Positions 13,716 to 19,054 of a DNA stretch of 19,054 nucleotides are shown here, one piece after another. Origin of the DNA: an uncultured Oscillibacter sp. (GTDB lineage Bacteria; Bacillota; Clostridia; Oscillospirales; Oscillospiraceae); NCBI GenBank assembly GCA_900550685.1, contig URTS01000022.1:1-19054 (forward strand), read 5' to 3'. Within the stretch, counting starts at the first letter, position 1. The number at the start of each line of letters is the position of its first letter. The notes beneath the pieces are model-generated. The model saw nothing but the letters and a program-made list of their open reading frames with translations, was not told the origin of the DNA and searched no databases. Position numbers and translations under genes: made by a program.

Positions 13716-14491
13716 CAGCCCAGGGCCACGTCCAGCACCATCATCACGCTGAACCCCACGGCGAAGAACAGAGTGCCCACGTTGGAGTGACTGCCCTGAG
13801 ACATCTCAGGAATCAGCTCCTCCACCACCACGTACAGCATGGCCCCCGCCGCAAAACTCAGGAGATAGGGCAAGGCCGGTACGATCAGCTGGGCGGCCAG
13901 AATGGTCAGCACCGCGCCGATGGGCTCCACCACGCCGGAGAGGACGCCGTCCCGAAAGGCCCGGCCCTTGGGCATCCCCTCTGCCCGCAGGGGCAGGGAG
14001 ATGATGGCACCCTCAGGGAAGTTCTGGATGGCGATGCCCAGGGACAGCGCCAGGGCTCCCGCCGCCGTGATCTGGGCGCTGCCGGAGAGGTATCCGGCAT
14101 ACACCACCCCCACGGCCATGCCCTCCGGGATATTGTGGAGGGTGACGGCCAGCACCATCATGGTGGTCCGCTGCAGCTGGCTTTTGGGCCCCTCCACCTG
14201 ACCGCTTTTGGCGTGGAGGTGGGGGATGATGTGGTCCAGGGCCAGCAGGAATAAAATGCCGATCCAGAATCCGGCGAAGGCCGGGAGAAAGACCAGCCGT
14301 CCCAGGGCGGCGGACTGCTCAATGGCGGGAATCAGCAGGCTCCACACCGACGCCGCCACCATGACCCCGGCGGCAAAACCGGTGAGGGACCGCTGTACCC
14401 GGTCGCTGAGGGACTTTTTCATGAAAAAAACGCAGGCCGCGCCCAAAGACGTGCCGAGGAACGGGATCAGGATCCCATAAAATGCTTCCAT
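13715..14491 (-). CDS. ZIP family metal transporter
   Basis: 258-residue divalent-cation importer (zinc, iron or manganese) of the GufA/ZupT branch with about eight membrane helices. The metal path is marked by the helix-IV motif TLHNIPEGMAVG and the helix-V motif QNFPEGAIIS. A histidine-containing loop (DHIIPHLHAKSG) lies between helices III and IV, usual for the family. The ATG at 14491 follows AGGAAAGCAGG. The gene stands alone, with a good promoter and a palindrome at the start site that suggests repression by a metal-responsive regulator. Confidence 0.9.
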   Translation of the reverse strand: MEAFYGILIPFLGTSLGAACVFFMKKSLSDRVQRSLTGFAAGVMVAASVWSLLIPAIEQSAALGRLVFLPAFAGFWIGILFLLALDHIIPHLHAKSGQVEGPKSQLQRTTMMVLAVTLHNIPEGMAVGVVYAGYLSGSAQITAAGALALSLGIAIQNFPEGAIISLPLRAEGMPKGRAFRDGVLSGVVEPIGAVLTILAAQLIVPALPYLLSFAAGAMLYVVVEELIPEMSQGSHSNVGTLFFAVGFSVMMVLDVALG

Positions 14492-14512
14492 ACAAACCTG
14501 CTTTCCTGTATA

Positions 14513-14530
14513 AGTTAGAGCACTTTAACT
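14513..14530. promoter_or_regulatory. 18-bp palindrome at the ZIP transcription start
   Basis: AGTTAGAG-CA-CTTTAACT is an inverted repeat with one mismatch. It lies just downstream of the ZIP -10, where a repressor would block initiation. The TTAG/TTAA half-sites recall DtxR/MntR-type operators, but the regulator is unproven. Confidence 0.5.
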
Positions 14531-14538
14531 ACATAGAT

Positions 14539-14567
14539 AGTATACCGTATCCGCGGCGGGATTGCAA
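14539..14567 (-). promoter_or_regulatory. Sigma-A promoter of the ZIP gene
   Basis: On the minus strand TTGCAA (14562-14567), 17-nt spacer, TATACT (14539-14544). Confidence 0.7.
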
Positions 14568-14618
14568 GAGCGGCAGCGGGCGGACAGGAAAAAATCTGGA
14601 TTTTTCAGCAGAGGGGGC

Positions 14619-14647
14619 TTGGCAAATTAGATGGCTTTAACTATAAT
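14619..14647 (+). promoter_or_regulatory. Promoter of the decayed ABC exporter locus
   Basis: TTGGCA (14619-14624), 17-nt spacer, perfect TATAAT (14642-14647). The apparent start codon at 14631 lies in the spacer, so it cannot be used by transcripts from this promoter. Confidence 0.75.
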
Positions 14648-14679
14648 TCATAACAGCGTTATGAAACAATGTTATGAAT
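14647..14679. promoter_or_regulatory. Operator with perfect inverted repeat and a third half-site
   Basis: TTCATAAC-AGC-GTTATGAA (14647-14665) is a perfect 8-bp inverted repeat beginning at the last base of the -10. A further copy GTTATGAA lies at 14671-14678, 13 nt on. Size and position suit a MarR- or TetR-type repressor, as commonly found with multidrug ABC exporters. No such repressor gene remains in the window. Confidence 0.6.
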
Positions 14680-14690
14680 GTGAGGGAGCC

Positions 14691-15658
14691 TATGCCTTTT
14701 CCCCCGCCCAGATGCTGACGGTGCTGCCCTTCGGCTGGCTGTTTTACCTCCACGGCACCTTGACCGTCGAGACCTTCGTCACGGTCATCATCCTGTCTCT
14801 GGGCATGTCGGCCCCCATTGTGGCGGCCTTCAACTTCGTGGATACCCTGGCCCAGGTGGACGAGATCCTGAAGGCGGAGGAGCAGGTCCACGGAAATACG
14901 CCCGTCACCTTTGCCGGCCACGATATCGAGGTCAAAAACGTCTCCTTCGGCTATCACGCGGACAAGGAGATCCTTCACGGCGTCAGCCTGTCCATCCCCC
15001 AGAACAACATGACTGCCCTGGTGGGCCCCTCCGGCAGCGGCAAGACCACCTTCTGCAATCTGGTAGCCCGGTTCTGGGATGTGGACAGCGGCAGCGTGAA
15101 GATCGGCGGCACCGACGTCCGGGATTACACCCTGGAATCCCTTATGGACCAGATCAGCATGGTGTTCCAGAATGTGTACCTCTTTGCCGACACCATTGAG
15201 AACAACATCAAGTTCGGCTGTCCCAATGCCACCCACGAACAGGTGGTGGAGGCGGCGAAGAAGGCCTGCTGCGACGATTTCATCCAGGCTCTGCCGGACG
15301 GCTACAACACCGTCATCGGCGAGAGGGGCGCCTACTTCTCCGGCGGCGAGAAGCAGCGGATCTCCATCGCCCGGGCCAGGCTGAAGGACGCCCCCATCAT
15401 CATTCTGGACGAGGCCACCGCCAACGTGGACCCGGAAAACGAGGACCGGCTGCAAAAGGCCATTGAGGCCCTGACCCGGAACAAGACCATTCTCATGATC
15501 GCCCACCGGCTGAAAACCGTCCGCAGCGCCGACCAGATCCTGGTGCTGGACGGCGGAAGATCGTTCAGCATGGTCGGCACGAGGAACTGATCCGGCAGCC
15601 CGGCATCTACGCCGATTTTGTAGGCGGCAAAAAGGAGACAGCGGGCTGGAAGCTGTAA
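14691..15658 (+). pseudogene. ABC exporter remnant: 5'-truncated and frameshifted permease/ATPase
   Basis: The remnant keeps the last membrane segments of the permease domain (LTVLPFGWLFYLHGTL, then VTVIILSLGMSAPIVAAFNF) and a full nucleotide-binding domain. Walker A GPSGSGKTT is at about 15024, Q-loop FQNVYLF at about 15168, signature FSGGEKQR at about 15336, Walker B IIILDEATA at about 15396 and H-loop AHRL at about 15501. Exporters of this type have about 580 residues and six helices; here the first four or so helices are missing. One base is also lost after 15556, where GGC-GGN-AAG would be expected. The open frame stops at 15590, while the correct C-terminus (KIVQHGRHEELIRQPGIYADF) continues in the next frame to 15658. 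The 319-codon frame from 14631 is therefore not a plausible protein. The partner exporter gene and the regulator are absent. Confidence 0.8.
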
Positions 15659-15684
15659 AACCGAGAAATTTATAAACCTGCGCG

Positions 15685-15720
15685 AAACCCGGAGAGAGGA
15701 TTTCCCCTCTCCGGGTTTGG
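15685..15720 (+). terminator. Hairpin after the ABC remnant
   Basis: A 12-bp stem AAACCCGGAGAG/CTCTCCGGGTTT with a 10-nt loop. The downstream T-tract is weak (TTTGGCTT). It probably survives from the original operon. Confidence 0.65.
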
Positions 15721-15744
15721 CTTATGCTTTTGCACAGCCAAATT

Positions 15745-15870
15745 GGAAATGTGCCATTTCCTCGCCCTGCGGGGCGATCGGAAATGATGCACGAAAACTT
15801 CATGCGCCGGTGCTTTGCGTATTTTCATGGTGCGGTGCCAGCGCATGAAGTTTCATGCCTGCGAAAAGAT
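15745..15870. other. Structured intergenic block of unknown nature
   Basis: Two stems stand out. CATTTCC-TCGCCC (15755-15767) pairs with GGGCGA-TC-GGAAATG (15772-15786) around a TGCG tetraloop, with an alternative GGAAATG just to the left that can compete for CATTTCC. Then AAACTTCATGCGC (15795-15807) pairs perfectly with GCGCATGAAGTTT (15841-15853) across 33 nt. No reading frame with a ribosome binding site is seen. It could be a small RNA, a dispersed repeat, or debris of a mobile element. Confidence 0.45.
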
Positions 15871-15908
15871 AAAACGGGCCGGACTTCGAAAAGAAGTCCG
15901 GCCCGTTT
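15870..15908 (-). terminator. Rho-independent terminator of the cupin gene
   Basis: A 16-bp stem AAACGGGCCGGACTTC/GAAGTCCGGCCCGTTT with a 5-nt loop. On the minus strand it is followed by TTTTATC, 18 nt beyond the cupin stop. Confidence 0.85.
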
Positions 15909-15925
15909 GGACAGTGCGGCAGATC

Positions 15926-16276
15926 TCAGAGGGCGAAACCGTCGGGGAACACCACGGTCAGCATCCACTTGAAGGCCTCCTCGCCGTAGACAGCGTGGGG
16001 CACGGTGGCGGGCATGACCAGGGTCTCCCCGGCCTTGACGATGTGGGGCACGCCGCCCACGGTGAAGCGGCCCACGCCCTCCAGCACCGTGACCATGGCA
16101 TCGCCGGTAGAATCGTGGGTACTGATCTCCTCGCCCTTGTCGAAGGCGAACAGTGTCACGCTGACAGCCTTGTTCTGGGCCAGGGTCTTGCTGACCACCT
16201 GGCCCGGCTGGATGGACACCAGGTCCGCCAGCTTCAAAACCGTTTCGTGGTCGATATTCTTGATAAATTTCTGCAT
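15926..16276 (-). CDS. Small cupin-domain protein
   Basis: 116 residues forming a single cupin barrel. Motif 1 reads GEEISTHDSTGDAMVTVLEG, with H54 and E66 in the metal-ligand region but aspartate in place of the second histidine. Motif 2 is GETLVMPATVPHAVYG with H94. Such one-domain cupins bind a metal and small ligands; no substrate can be named. The ATG at 16276 follows AGAGGAGGCTATCAAT. The frame stays open upstream to about 16465, but that part lies in repeat-like DNA without a ribosome binding site. No convincing promoter of its own is visible, so transcription may begin in the adjoining repeat element. Confidence 0.85.
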   Translation of the reverse strand: MQKFIKNIDHETVLKLADLVSIQPGQVVSKTLAQNKAVSVTLFAFDKGEEISTHDSTGDAMVTVLEGVGRFTVGGVPHIVKAGETLVMPATVPHAVYGEEAFKWMLTVVFPDGFAL

Positions 16277-16484
16277 ATTGATAGCCTCCTCTGTGTTGTG
16301 AAAAGACCGGGATCTGCACTCTGGTCCTTTCTGTGGTTGTTTGTGATTCCTTGTGGAAGCGGCGCTTTGGCGTACCCACCAGAGCCTTGCCGTCCCGGGC
16401 ATCTCGTTGGCCGTTGTGCTTCGCTCCATGACTGCAAAGCCAGCTATATCCATGGATTCTGGCAAGATGGAGTTCAGCAGTCCC

Positions 16485-16614
16485 TACCATCAGTTGACAA
16501 GGGCAAATACGGTTTTTCAGTGCAGAAACAGTGCCTGACTTCGTTTCCTTCATTGCCAGGCGTCAGCCTCGCCATGCCGCCGGAAAGCGTGGCTGCCCTT
16601 GTCAACTGATGGTA
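16485..16614. repeat. 130-bp element bounded by perfect 21-bp inverted repeats
   Basis: Position 16485-16505 (TACCATCAGTTGACAAGGGC plus A) is the exact reverse complement of 16594-16614. The 88 bp between hold no gene. The arms can fold into a 21-bp stem or act as terminal inverted repeats of a miniature mobile element. Both arms contain TTGACA reading inward. No clear target-site duplication borders the arms. The adjoining 16277-16484 is also gene-free and may belong to a larger repeat. Confidence 0.7.
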
Positions 16615-16660
16615 TTATATCGGGAGCTTTCCCCTTTTGCAACCGCTGTTTCCCCGGCCC

Positions 16661-16689
16661 TTGACAAGGGGGGCGCGGATGCGTATTAT
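16661..16689 (+). promoter_or_regulatory. Sigma-A promoter of the FAH-family gene
   Basis: TTGACA (16661-16666), 17-nt spacer, TATTAT (16684-16689). The -35 sits inside the palindrome CCCTTGACAAGGG. Confidence 0.75.
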
Positions 16690-16727
16690 AAAAATAACGA
16701 AATTTCCGCACAGAAAGGATCTTTTCC

Positions 16728-17603
16728 ATGAAGCTTGTCACCTATTCCCACCAGGGTGCCCAGGGGGTGGGCGTCATCGCCTCCGATCCCCAGAAGGTAG
16801 TCCCCGTGGCTGCCCTGGGCTTCTCCGCCCAGGACATGAACCAGTTCATCCGGCAGCTGGACGGCCGCTCCCCCACGGAATTTACCGCCCAGGCGGATGC
16901 CGCCCCGGGCCTGCCCCTGTCCGACTGCCGCCTGCTGGCCCCCATTCCCCGTCCGCAGCAGGATGTGGTTTGTCTGGGGGTGAACTATTATGAGCACCGG
17001 GACGAGACTTTAGCCTCCAACATCAAATACGACGGCCAGCTGAACAAGACCATCTACTTCAGCAAGCGGGTCAATCGGGCAGTGGACCCCAACGGTGCCA
17101 TCGAGAGCCACGCCGACCTGACCAGCCAGCTGGACTATGAGGTGGAGCTGGCTGTGATCCTGGGCCGGGACGCCAAAAACGTCCCTATGGACCAGGTGAA
17201 GGACTATGTGCTGGGCTATACCATCCTCAACGACGTCAGCGCCCGGGATCTGCAGGCTGCCCATCAGCAGTGGTACTTCGGCAAGAGCCTGGACAACTTC
17301 ACCCCCATGGGGCCCTGGATCGTCACCCGGGACGAGTTTGACTGGATGCCCAAGACCGGCATCCGCTCCTACGTCAACGGCGAACTGCGGCAGAACAGCA
17401 GCACCGACCTGATGATGACCTCCATCGAGGACGCCGTCCACCAGCTGACCCAGGGTGTTACCCTGCTGGCAGGCACCATCATCGCCATGGGCACCCCCTC
17501 TGGCGTGGGCATGGCCTTCACGCCTCCTAAGTTTATGCGCCCCGGCGACGTGGTCCGCTGCGAGATCGACGGCATCGGCGCACTGGAAAATACGGTGGAG
17601 TGA
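16728..17603 (+). CDS. Fumarylacetoacetate hydrolase (FAH) family protein
   Basis: 291 residues. The N-terminal lid (1-75) resembles the FAHD/HpaG type and the C-terminal part is the catalytic beta-roll. Metal ligands are E138 and E140 in LDYEVELAVILG and D169 in ILNDVSARD; FGKSLDNFTPMGPW and GTPSGVGMAF complete the site. Family members are metal-dependent C-C hydrolases or decarboxylases acting on acylpyruvates, including oxaloacetate decarboxylases. No tyrosine or homoprotocatechuate degradation genes are nearby, so a tyrosine-breakdown role is unlikely and an acylpyruvase or oxaloacetate decarboxylase role fits an anaerobe better (inference). The ATG follows GAAAGGATCTTTTCC. It is transcribed alone. 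Confidence 0.9.
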   Translation: MKLVTYSHQGAQGVGVIASDPQKVVPVAALGFSAQDMNQFIRQLDGRSPTEFTAQADAAPGLPLSDCRLLAPIPRPQQDVVCLGVNYYEHRDETLASNIKYDGQLNKTIYFSKRVNRAVDPNGAIESHADLTSQLDYEVELAVILGRDAKNVPMDQVKDYVLGYTILNDVSARDLQAAHQQWYFGKSLDNFTPMGPWIVTRDEFDWMPKTGIRSYVNGELRQNSSTDLMMTSIEDAVHQLTQGVTLLAGTIIAMGTPSGVGMAFTPPKFMRPGDVVRCEIDGIGALENTVE

Positions 17604-17642
17604 AACCTCCCCTGGGTTTCTGCGCCGCCGCCGCAAAAAAAT

Positions 17643-17678
17643 AAAAAAGAGGAAGCTGAGATCAGCTTCCTCTTTTTT
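17643..17678. terminator. Bidirectional terminator between FAH and rubrerythrin genes
   Basis: A stem GAGGAAGCTGA/TCAGCTTCCTC flanked by AAAAAA and TTTTTT, suited to both convergent genes. Confidence 0.92.
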
Positions 17679-17695
17679 GGTTGGTTTCTTCTGTC

Positions 17696-18277
17696 TTAGA
17701 AGTACCGCTTCAGCATGCCCTCCAGAGCCTTGCCGTGACGGGCCTCGTCGCGGGCCATCTCGTGGACGGTGTCGTGAATGGCGTCCAGGCCGTTCTTCTT
17801 GGCGCAGGTGGCCAGTTCCACCTTGCCGGCGGTGGCACCGTACTCGCAGTCAACGCGCCACTTCAGGTTCTTCTCGGTGGAAGAGGTCATGTTGCTCTCC
17901 AGGTCGCTGCCCAGCAGCTCGGCGAACTTGGCGGCGTGCTCAGCTTCCTCATAGGCGGCCTTCTCCCAGTACAGGCCGATCTCGGGATAGCCCTCGCGGT
18001 GGGCGATCCGGGCCATGCACAGATACATGCCCACTTCGCTGCACTCGCCGTTGAAGTTGGCCATCAGCTGGTCGAAGATATACTTCTTGTCTTCCTCGGA
18101 GATGTCGGGGTTGTTCTTCACGGTGTCGGCATAGACGCCGAACTTATGCTCAGCAGCCAGCTTGATCTCGCCCTGAACCTCGTTGAAAGCGTTTTTGGCG
18201 TGGCAGACGGGGCACTCAACCGGAGCCTCGGGACCCTCGTAAATATAACCGCAAACCTTGCAGACCCACTTCTTCAT
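17696..18277 (-). CDS. rbr: Rubrerythrin with N-terminal rubredoxin domain (reverse rubrerythrin)
   Basis: 193 residues. The rubredoxin-like iron site is at the N-terminus (C6, C9, C22, C25: [11 protein letters not shown] and ECPVCHA). The ferritin-like diiron four-helix domain follows (about 38-193), with [24 protein letters not shown] and [15 protein letters not shown] supplying glutamate and histidine ligands. In classical rubrerythrin the order is reversed. The rubredoxin-first form is the one known from clostridia as a highly oxygen- and peroxide-inducible NADH peroxidase component. It detoxifies hydrogen peroxide in the cytosol. The ATG at 18277 follows AAGGAGGATACAATT. A palindrome lies upstream of the -10. 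Confidence 0.93.
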   Translation of the reverse strand: MKKWVCKVCGYIYEGPEAPVECPVCHAKNAFNEVQGEIKLAAEHKFGVYADTVKNNPDISEEDKKYIFDQLMANFNGECSEVGMYLCMARIAHREGYPEIGLYWEKAAYEEAEHAAKFAELLGSDLESNMTSSTEKNLKWRVDCEYGATAGKVELATCAKKNGLDAIHDTVHEMARDEARHGKALEGMLKRYF

Positions 18278-18350
18278 AATTGTATCCTCCTTATTGACTC
18301 TATATGGTGAATATCTTATCTTTCCTATCCGATTTTGTTTCGGTGACTGT

Positions 18351-18394
18351 AGTATATCAGGATTCGTTTCTATCTGCTAGTTGCAAATGCAACT
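18351..18394 (-). promoter_or_regulatory. Rubrerythrin promoter with 16-bp palindrome upstream
   Basis: On the minus strand TATACT (18351-18356) is a good -10, but the -35 position reads TAGCAG. The perfect palindrome AGTTGCA-AA-TGCAACT (18379-18394) is centred about 42 nt upstream of the predicted start, the class II activator position. Regulator unknown. Confidence 0.5.
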
Positions 18395-18421
18395 TTCAAT
18401 AAATTTTCTCAAAAAGTTCAA

Positions 18422-18458
18422 AAAAACAGGGAAAGCCATGGGGACTTTCCCTGTTTTT
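18422..18458 (-). terminator. Terminator of the nitroreductase gene
   Basis: A stem CAGGGAAAG/CTTTCCCTG with a 9-nt loop and flanking A/T tracts extending it. On the minus strand it ends in TTTTTT, just past the nitroreductase stop. Confidence 0.85.
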
Positions 18459-18462
18459 GAGG

Positions 18463-18975
18463 TTAAAGATACTTAACCATTTCTCCCATGGGCTTGCGCA
18501 CGGTGTGGAGCTTGGCGGGATGGGCTCCCTCGGCAGGATAGCCCAGGGCCAGTATGGCGGTCATGTTCAGACCCTCCATTTCCGGGAAGGCCGCCAGCAG
18601 CTTCTCAGGATTAAACATGCCCACATAGGTGGTGCCCAGGCCCAGATCCGCCGCCTGGAGCATCATCTGAGTGGCGGCAATGGTGGCGTCGATCTCGCCG
18701 TGGTCCTTGTTGTCGTGCTCACGATGCCAGGCCTCCTTCGGGTCATAACCCACGGCGATGATCACCGGAGAATGAAGGTGGCAGTACAAGCAGGCATCGG
18801 CCTTTTCCAGGGCCTCCGGGCTTTGGATCACAAATATCCGCTGGGGCTGATTGTTGTGGGCGGTGGGGGCGTTGCGGCCAGACTCCAGGATCAGGTCCAG
18901 CTTTTCCTGCTCCACCGGGCGGGCGTCAAATTTCCGCAGAGAATAGCGGGCTGCGGACAGCTTTTCAAAATTCAT
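18463..18975 (-). CDS. Nitroreductase family flavoprotein
   Basis: 170 residues of the FMN-dependent nitroreductase fold, which works as a homodimer with NAD(P)H. The N-terminal RYSLRKFDARPVEQEKL holds the family's R-S-x-R-x-F FMN-phosphate motif. SGRNAPTAHNNQPQRIFVI and the ADLGLGTTYVGMF segment contribute to the flavin site, and LALGYPAEGAHPAKLH is the typical C-terminal stretch. The form is short, as in many clostridial members. Substrate unknown; likely quinones, nitro or other electrophilic compounds. The ATG at 18975 follows GAGGAGGAATCCCA. It precedes the rubrerythrin gene on the same strand but a terminator separates them. Confidence 0.9.
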   Translation of the reverse strand: MNFEKLSAARYSLRKFDARPVEQEKLDLILESGRNAPTAHNNQPQRIFVIQSPEALEKADACLYCHLHSPVIIAVGYDPKEAWHREHDNKDHGEIDATIAATQMMLQAADLGLGTTYVGMFNPEKLLAAFPEMEGLNMTAILALGYPAEGAHPAKLHTVRKPMGEMVKYL

Positions 18976-19054
18976 TGGGATTCCTCCTCATTTGTTTGAT
19001 CGTGCTGATTGTCAGCGTGTCGAAAAAGTCTTTTCGCCCCGCTGAGCAAGTTTT

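Noticed and set aside
14631..14690. Start codon at 14631 for an ABC transporter of 319 residues
   Set aside because: The ATG lies between the -35 and -10 of a good promoter, and the first 20 or so codons run through the operator. The frame is an accident of a deletion.
15685..15908. Possible CRISPR array, because several stems follow each other
   Set aside because: The repeats are inverted, differ from one another and lack regularly spaced direct copies.
16277..16553. Upstream extension of the cupin frame on the minus strand
   Set aside because: The frame stays open but lies in repeat-like DNA with no ribosome binding site; homology-like cupin sequence begins at the ATG at 16276 behind AGGAGG.

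Overview
The window is a GC-rich bacterial chromosome segment from what looks like a spore-forming, strictly anaerobic member of the Clostridia. The likeliest placement is the Oscillospiraceae (Flavonifractor, Lawsonibacter or Intestinimonas type). That is inferred from three things. Sporulation genes are present (spoIID, and yaaL next to bofA). Anaerobe oxygen-defence genes are present (a rubredoxin-first rubrerythrin and a nitroreductase). The small DUF1540 and ATC-hydrolase families are common in that group. No rRNA, tRNA, CRISPR array or intact transposase was seen.

Left third (1-6600). An ammonium transporter fused to a C-terminal PII domain runs off the left edge on the minus strand. 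Its strong promoter is followed by a roughly 170-nt leader with two copies of one motif and a terminator-like hairpin. To its right, on the plus strand, are a cysteine-rich DUF1540 gene with a forespore-type promoter and a TauE/SafE transporter split into two overlapping half-genes. A bidirectional terminator separates these from a minus-strand operon of response regulator, histidine kinase and membrane-anchored HtrA protease. This layout resembles envelope-stress systems such as CssRS-HtrA and CiaRH-HtrA.

Middle (6600-12260). spoIID has a very good sigma-E-like promoter. Downstream lies a secreted protein with a copper-amine-oxidase-like domain and a polysaccharide-deacetylase-like domain that has lost its catalytic motif. 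Divergent from spoIID is an unrecognised polytopic membrane protein. Next come tadA (minus), the yaaL-bofA pair (plus), and rplM-rpsI behind a strong promoter with a structured leader.

Right third (12260-19054). A SAM methyltransferase overlaps an ATC-hydrolase-family gene by 4 nt. A ZIP metal transporter is convergent with them and carries a palindrome at its transcription start. An intact promoter/operator then runs into the 3' half of an ABC exporter gene that also carries a frameshift. This is a decayed efflux locus whose apparent ORF start lies inside the promoter. Two structured intergenic blocks follow, one at 15721-15870 and one with perfect 21-bp inverted repeats at 16485-16614, flanking a cupin gene. 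The window ends with a fumarylacetoacetate-hydrolase-family enzyme, a reverse rubrerythrin with a palindrome centred about 42 nt upstream of its predicted start site, and a nitroreductase.

The least explained parts are the 21-bp inverted-repeat element, the structured block after the ABC remnant, the ammonium-transporter leader and the degenerate deacetylase. All functional statements come from reading the sequence and recalling family motifs; no search was run.
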